Source: JAIWNK01 sp964453115 (GTDB lineage Bacteria > Chloroflexota > Anaerolineae > Anaerolineales > Anaerolineaceae). Taken from it: a stretch of DNA of 64,000 bases. The notes beneath the pieces are model-generated. The model did not search any database and had not been told where the DNA came from. It saw only the letters and a list, made by a program, of their open reading frames with translations. The DNA is taken from NCBI GenBank assembly GCA_964453115.1, contig CAYVRT010000008.1, positions 44,880 through 108,879 of the forward strand. Direction: 5' to 3'. A program made the translations under genes and the position numbers. The stretch's first letter is position 1, and each line of letters opens with the position of its first letter. Positions 61,199 through 64,000 of this stretch are shown here, in pieces.

Positions 61199-62518
61199 AT
61201 GAAAACGTATTCCTTTCCCTGGGGTAACGAGACCTTGAACCTTGCCCTGCCGCAAGAGTGGCAGGTTCTGGGAGAATTGCAGCCACAGGCCCGCCCGCCG
61301 GCACCCGATGTTTGCGCAGCTGCGGAACGCGCCCTGGCACAACCGATTGGCAGTCGGCGCCTGAGCGAGCTAGCCCGTCCAGGCCAGCGCGTGGCACTGG
61401 TGGTGGATGATGGCAGCCGCCCAACGCCAATTGCCCAATTGCTGCCCCCCGTCCTGGCCGAACTACAGCGCGGCGGCATCTCACTGCAAGATGTAACCGT
61501 CATACCGGCCTTGGGGCTGCACCGCCCGATGGATGAGGCCGAGGTCGCTGCCCGTCTGGGCGGGAATTGGCTGGCACAAATGCGCTGGCAAAGTCACGCC
61601 TGTGATGACCCGCAGCGCCTGGCTTACCTGGGTCAAACCCGACGCGGCAGCCCGGTGTGGGTCAACCGCACAGTCGCTGAGGCAGACCTGATCCTTTCGA
61701 TCGGCTGCATTGAGCCGCACATCATCGCCAGCTTTGGCGGCGGCTACAAGAACCTCTTCCCCGGCGTTGCAGGGCGGGCAATGATTGCCCATAACCATAG
61801 CCTCAATTGCCGTCCAGCCACCTTCAACATGGTTGGGCAGCCGATTGAAGAAAACCCGATGCGCCTCGACCTGGAAGAAGCCGGGCAAATGCTCAAACCG
61901 CCGGTTTTCCTGGTCAATGCCGTGCTGAACAGCGCCTTGCAAGTTGTTGAAATTGTTAGCGGAGACCCCATTCAGGCACACCGCGCCGGTGCAGCCATCA
62001 GCGCCAGCCTGTATGGCGTGCCCATTCCACGCCCGGCCCAGGTGGTGATTGCCGCCTCGCACCCGATGGATCAAGACTTGCGGCAGGGCGTTAAGGCACT
62101 TGCCAACAACATCCGCGCCCTGCGGCGCGGCGGCGTGATGATCACCCTGATCCGCGCCGAGGAAGGCGTTGGCGTGTTTGGCCTGGCCAACCGCAAGCTG
62201 CCCTTGGGGCGCAGCGCACTGCAACGACTGGCCCCCCTCCTGCTGCCCCTGGTGAGCAAACTCAAACTGAAAGGCATGGGCGAGGAAGACCGCTTCTTTC
62301 TGTATTTTGCCTTGCAAGCCATGCGGCACGGTGAATTATTGCTCTATGCGCCCAGCATCCCAGCCGAAATTCACGAACGCCTGCCCTTCGTCTCGTTCTG
62401 CGAAAGCCCACAGGCCGCGCTGGCACGGGCACGGGCGCGCTTCCCCGGACGGGCCGAGGTGTTGATGATCCCCCACGGCGGCATGACTTACCCCATTCTC
62501 AACGCCCCACAACTGTGA
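61199..62518 (+). CDS. Lactate racemase-like protein (LarA, DUF2088)
   Basis: A 439-residue protein of the LarA family, whose characterised members use a nickel pincer cofactor to racemise 2-hydroxyacids. Conserved sites seen: VVDDGSRPTPI near 65, LHRPM His near 102, and IEPHIIASFGGGYKNLFPGVAG near 170-190 with the His and Lys that bind the cofactor. The C-terminal domain with GVGVFGLANRKLP follows. Substrate could differ from lactate. Cofactor genes larB, larC and larE are not in the window. Close to a TATAAT that suggests leaderless transcription. Confidence 0.88.
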   Translation: MKTYSFPWGNETLNLALPQEWQVLGELQPQARPPAPDVCAAAERALAQPIGSRRLSELARPGQRVALVVDDGSRPTPIAQLLPPVLAELQRGGISLQDVTVIPALGLHRPMDEAEVAARLGGNWLAQMRWQSHACDDPQRLAYLGQTRRGSPVWVNRTVAEADLILSIGCIEPHIIASFGGGYKNLFPGVAGRAMIAHNHSLNCRPATFNMVGQPIEENPMRLDLEEAGQMLKPPVFLVNAVLNSALQVVEIVSGDPIQAHRAGAAISASLYGVPIPRPAQVVIAASHPMDQDLRQGVKALANNIRALRRGGVMITLIRAEEGVGVFGLANRKLPLGRSALQRLAPLLLPLVSKLKLKGMGEEDRFFLYFALQAMRHGELLLYAPSIPAEIHERLPFVSFCESPQAALARARARFPGRAEVLMIPHGGMTYPILNAPQL

Positions 62519-62558
62519 TACACTTTTTCTACCCAATTCTACTTTTCTGGAGTCTGCA

Positions 62559-62894
62559 ATGAACGAAAACTTCTCTTCCCACACACCCACCTACAACCCC
62601 GGCCCCCAAAACAGCACCCTGGCACTGATCAGCCTGATTTCAGGGATTGCCGCCTGGGTCATTTTGCCCTTCCTGGGCGCCATTGCCGCCGTCATCACGG
62701 GTCACATGGCAAAGAAGGAAATCCGCGAGAGCAATGGGATGAAGACCGGCAATGGCATGGCAACCGGCGGGTTAATTCTAGGCTACGCCCAGCTGGCAAT
62801 TGCCGTATGCAGCGTTTGCATCATTGTTGTTCTGGCGCTGCTGGGCCCGGCCACCGGGAATGTATTCTCAAACATCATTGAGAACCTCGAATAA
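62559..62894 (+). CDS. DUF4190 membrane protein
   Basis: A 111-residue protein with two hydrophobic helices (about 22-50, 68-100) and the DUF4190 pattern: a polar N-terminus, LALISLISGIAAWVILPFLGAIAAVITGH, and GNGMATGGLILGYAQLAI. The function is unknown; the domain is widespread in bacteria of several phyla. GGAG is 6 nt before the ATG. Followed by the promoter of tRNA-Arg. Confidence 0.85.
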   Translation: MNENFSSHTPTYNPGPQNSTLALISLISGIAAWVILPFLGAIAAVITGHMAKKEIRESNGMKTGNGMATGGLILGYAQLAIAVCSVCIIVVLALLGPATGNVFSNIIENLE

Positions 62895-62897
62895 ACC

Positions 62898-62926
62898 TTG
62901 ACGACCGGGCAGGTTTGCGGTATATT
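62898..62926 (+). promoter_or_regulatory. Promoter of tRNA-Arg(GCG)
   Basis: TTGACG (62898-62903), 17-nt spacer, TATATT (62921-62926), 18 nt upstream of the tRNA. Confidence 0.8.
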
Positions 62927-62944
62927 AAAGCTCGCTTGATGCGT

Positions 62945-63018
62945 GCCCTCGTAGCGCAATTGGACAGAGCGTTTGCTTGCGGAGCAAAAGGTTGCAGATT
63001 CGAATTCTGCCGAGGGCA
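62945..63018 (+). tRNA. tRNA-Arg(GCG)
   Basis: 74-nt tRNA. Acceptor GCCCTCG pairs with CGAGGGC; anticodon stem TTTGC/GCAAA encloses loop TTGCGGA, giving anticodon GCG (Arg, CGC/CGU codons). T-stem GCAGA/TCTGC with loop TTCGAAT. CCA is not fully encoded (ACC followed by T5). Directly followed by copies of its own 3' portion. Confidence 0.93.
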
Positions 63019-63041
63019 CCTTTTTGTTTTAAACCCTTAAG

Positions 63042-63130
63042 AGGTTGCAGATCCCCCATTGAGGGGGCGATGTCGGAATTCTGCCGAGGGCACCTTTTTG
63101 TTTTAAACCCTTAAGAGGTTGCAGATCCCC
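63042..63130 (+). repeat. Tandem repeat array derived from tRNA-Arg 3' half (74-bp units), left part
   Basis: One full 74-bp unit (63042-63115) and the start of another. Each unit is 11 nt identical to tRNA positions 62989-62999, a 23-nt insertion with hairpin CCCCC-ATTGA-GGGGG in place of 2 nt of the T-loop, 17 nt identical to the tRNA 3' end (63002-63018), and 23 nt of the tRNA downstream flank (CCTTTTTGTTTT...). The array follows the tRNA directly and runs into an assembly gap. Confidence 0.9.
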
Positions 63131-63230
63131 NNNNNNNNNNNNNNNNNNNNNNNNNNNNNNNNNNNNNNNNNNNNNNNNNNNNNNNNNNNNNNNNNNNNNN
63201 NNNNNNNNNNNNNNNNNNNNNNNNNNNNNN
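63131..63230. other. Assembly gap (100 N)
   Basis: Exactly 100 N in the array; the flanks join in phase with the 74-bp unit, so true copy number is unknown. Confidence 1.
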
Positions 63231-63318
63231 CATTGAGGGGGCGATGTCGGAATTCTGCCGAGGGCACCTTTTTGTTTTAAATCCTTAAGAGGTTGCAGAT
63301 CCCCCGTTGAGGGGGCGA
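63231..63318 (+). repeat. tRNA-Arg-derived repeat array, right part
   Basis: After the gap the unit continues (63231-63289, one base different in the flank, AAATCC instead of AAACCC) and a further unit begins at 63290. The last copy carries CCCCC-GTTGA-GGGGG and then diverges after GGGGGCGA. This marks the distal end of the array. Confidence 0.85.
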
Positions 63319-63330
63319 GCCGTCCGTAGA

Positions 63331-63347
63331 GGGGGCATCTTGCCCCC
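63331..63347. repeat. G/C hairpin at the distal end of the array
   Basis: GGGGGCA-TCT-TGCCCCC, a perfect 7-bp stem after the last partial unit. The rest of 63348-63428 is G/C-rich with no gene that I can support. Confidence 0.6.
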
Positions 63348-63428
63348 TTCTTGAGGAAGAGGCGCGCCCCCCGGGGGCAAGCCGGAAGCCTGCGCTCCCA
63401 GCGCCCCCAGGGTCGGCTGATTTCCGTT

Positions 63429-63961
63429 TCAATTCACTGGACGTTTACTCAATTCCCACACACAGGCGGAGGCGCCCATGGCACGGCATTCAATCTCTTT
63501 CACTTCCACCTCACGATCTTTGCCAAAGATTCCATGCATGCCTTCCTGAAAATAGCCGGTGAACATATAGCATATCGGCACATCGGCGGTATAACCGCAG
63601 CAACAACCGCAGGTTTCAAACTTGATCAAGATTGTGTCGCTGCGCTCTTCCAACGATATGTGCAGCGGCTGAACGCCCTGGTAGGTCCACAATTTCTCGA
63701 AACCAAATTTCACAAGCTCGAGCGACTTTTTAACGCGCATGCTCTCAGGCACCAATTTCAAAGCGGTCATCAATGCCCCGCCCATAATGGAGCTTAGCTG
63801 TTCAACGCCAAGTTGATTGGAAATGCGCCCAATCCGCATGATCATGCTGCGTCCGCCGCGCCCAAAGAAATTGAGCAGACCAACACTCAAACGAGCATAT
63901 TCGCCCAGGGTATATTTTCCCGAAACACCGGCCAGGTTTTCGGGGTTTGATTACCGGACAC
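63429..63961 (-). CDS. V4R-domain protein, apparently frameshifted near the start
   Basis: The main frame encodes a V4R (4-vinyl reductase-type) domain protein of about 165 residues: TLGEYARLSVGLLNFFG, a middle helix region, then CGCCCGYTADVPICYM, ECRAMGASACVWEL at the C-terminus. V4R domains bind small molecules or hydrocarbons in sensors and reductases. No start codon fits the main frame upstream. GTG at 63961 with GGAG 7 nt before it opens a different frame reading MSGNQTPK. One extra base in the G4 run at 63942-63945 (C4 on the coding strand) would give MSGNQTPENLAGVSG... joined to the domain, about 177 residues in all. Either an assembly homopolymer error or a real frameshift; the TTG at 63890 is the alternative start. 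Confidence 0.65.
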
Positions 63962-64000
63962 AATTTTTCTCCAGAAGATTAAAGGAGACAGGGATTGGTA

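Noticed and set aside
62945..63428. Integrative element attached at the tRNA-Arg 3' end
   Set aside because: Short units follow the tRNA but no integrase, no attL/attR pair spanning a gene set, and only about 400 bp before the next gene.

Overview
The window is a GC-rich, gene-dense stretch of a bacterial chromosome with short intergenic gaps and many 1-11 bp overlaps between neighbouring genes. Gene content points to Chloroflexota, most likely class Anaerolineae: a fused transaldolase/phosphoglucose isomerase, an RicT/YaaT-type PSP1 protein beside complex I genes, amylosucrase with fructokinase, KorAB-type 2-oxoacid:ferredoxin oxidoreductase, a fused PyrF-PyrE, and a secreted protein ending in a short YLP-type motif. 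This assignment is inference; there is no rRNA gene in the window. Two runs of exactly 100 N (37308-37407 and 63131-63230) show that this is a scaffolded draft assembly.

Layout: 1-8.8 kb carries sugar-phosphate genes (rpiB, tal-pgi), a PLP enzyme of the serine palmitoyltransferase/AONS family, DegV, two membrane proteins and a K+/H+ antiporter. 8.8-12.5 kb is a GntR-korA-korB operon behind a strong promoter with an operator-like palindrome. 12.5-19.6 kb is one long minus-strand operon: nuoB, nuoCD, nuoI, a small CxxC protein, the PSP1 protein, a PIG-L deacetylase, an M20 amidohydrolase and a TroA-like metal receptor. A 964-aa secreted protein follows at 19.7-22.6 kb. 22.6-37.1 kb is a 14-gene minus-strand surface-glycan operon with nonulosonic (sialic-like) acid features. 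tRNA-Leu(UAA) with 3'-end repeats, amylosucrase and fructokinase lie at 37.2-40.4 kb.

40.5-50.5 kb is mainly housekeeping: rplS, a class I amidotransferase, murI, a ferritin-like protein, a GH36 alpha-galactosidase, an rRNA m5C methyltransferase, an amidohydrolase, rsmE, ychF and tRNA-Leu(CAA). 50.6-56.7 kb is a three-gene run headed by a very large GGDEF-STAND-TPR protein, followed by an APH-type kinase and a diacylglycerol kinase-like protein. 56.7-61.2 kb is the pyrimidine operon pyrC-pyrB-pyrFE plus an M48 protease, preceded by a leader with an apparent leader peptide and terminator. 61.2-64 kb holds a LarA-like gene, a DUF4190 protein, tRNA-Arg(GCG) with a second repeat array, and a V4R-domain gene that appears frameshifted.

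The most unusual signal is the pair of short tandem arrays immediately 3' of two different tRNA genes. Their units are built from the 3' end of the adjacent tRNA plus a G/C hairpin, and both arrays break the assembly exactly in phase. Other items worth attention are the GGDEF-STAND-TPR fusion, the pyrimidine leader, and the nonulosonate-type glycan locus with a CMAS-like fusion and a NeuB that lacks its SAF domain.
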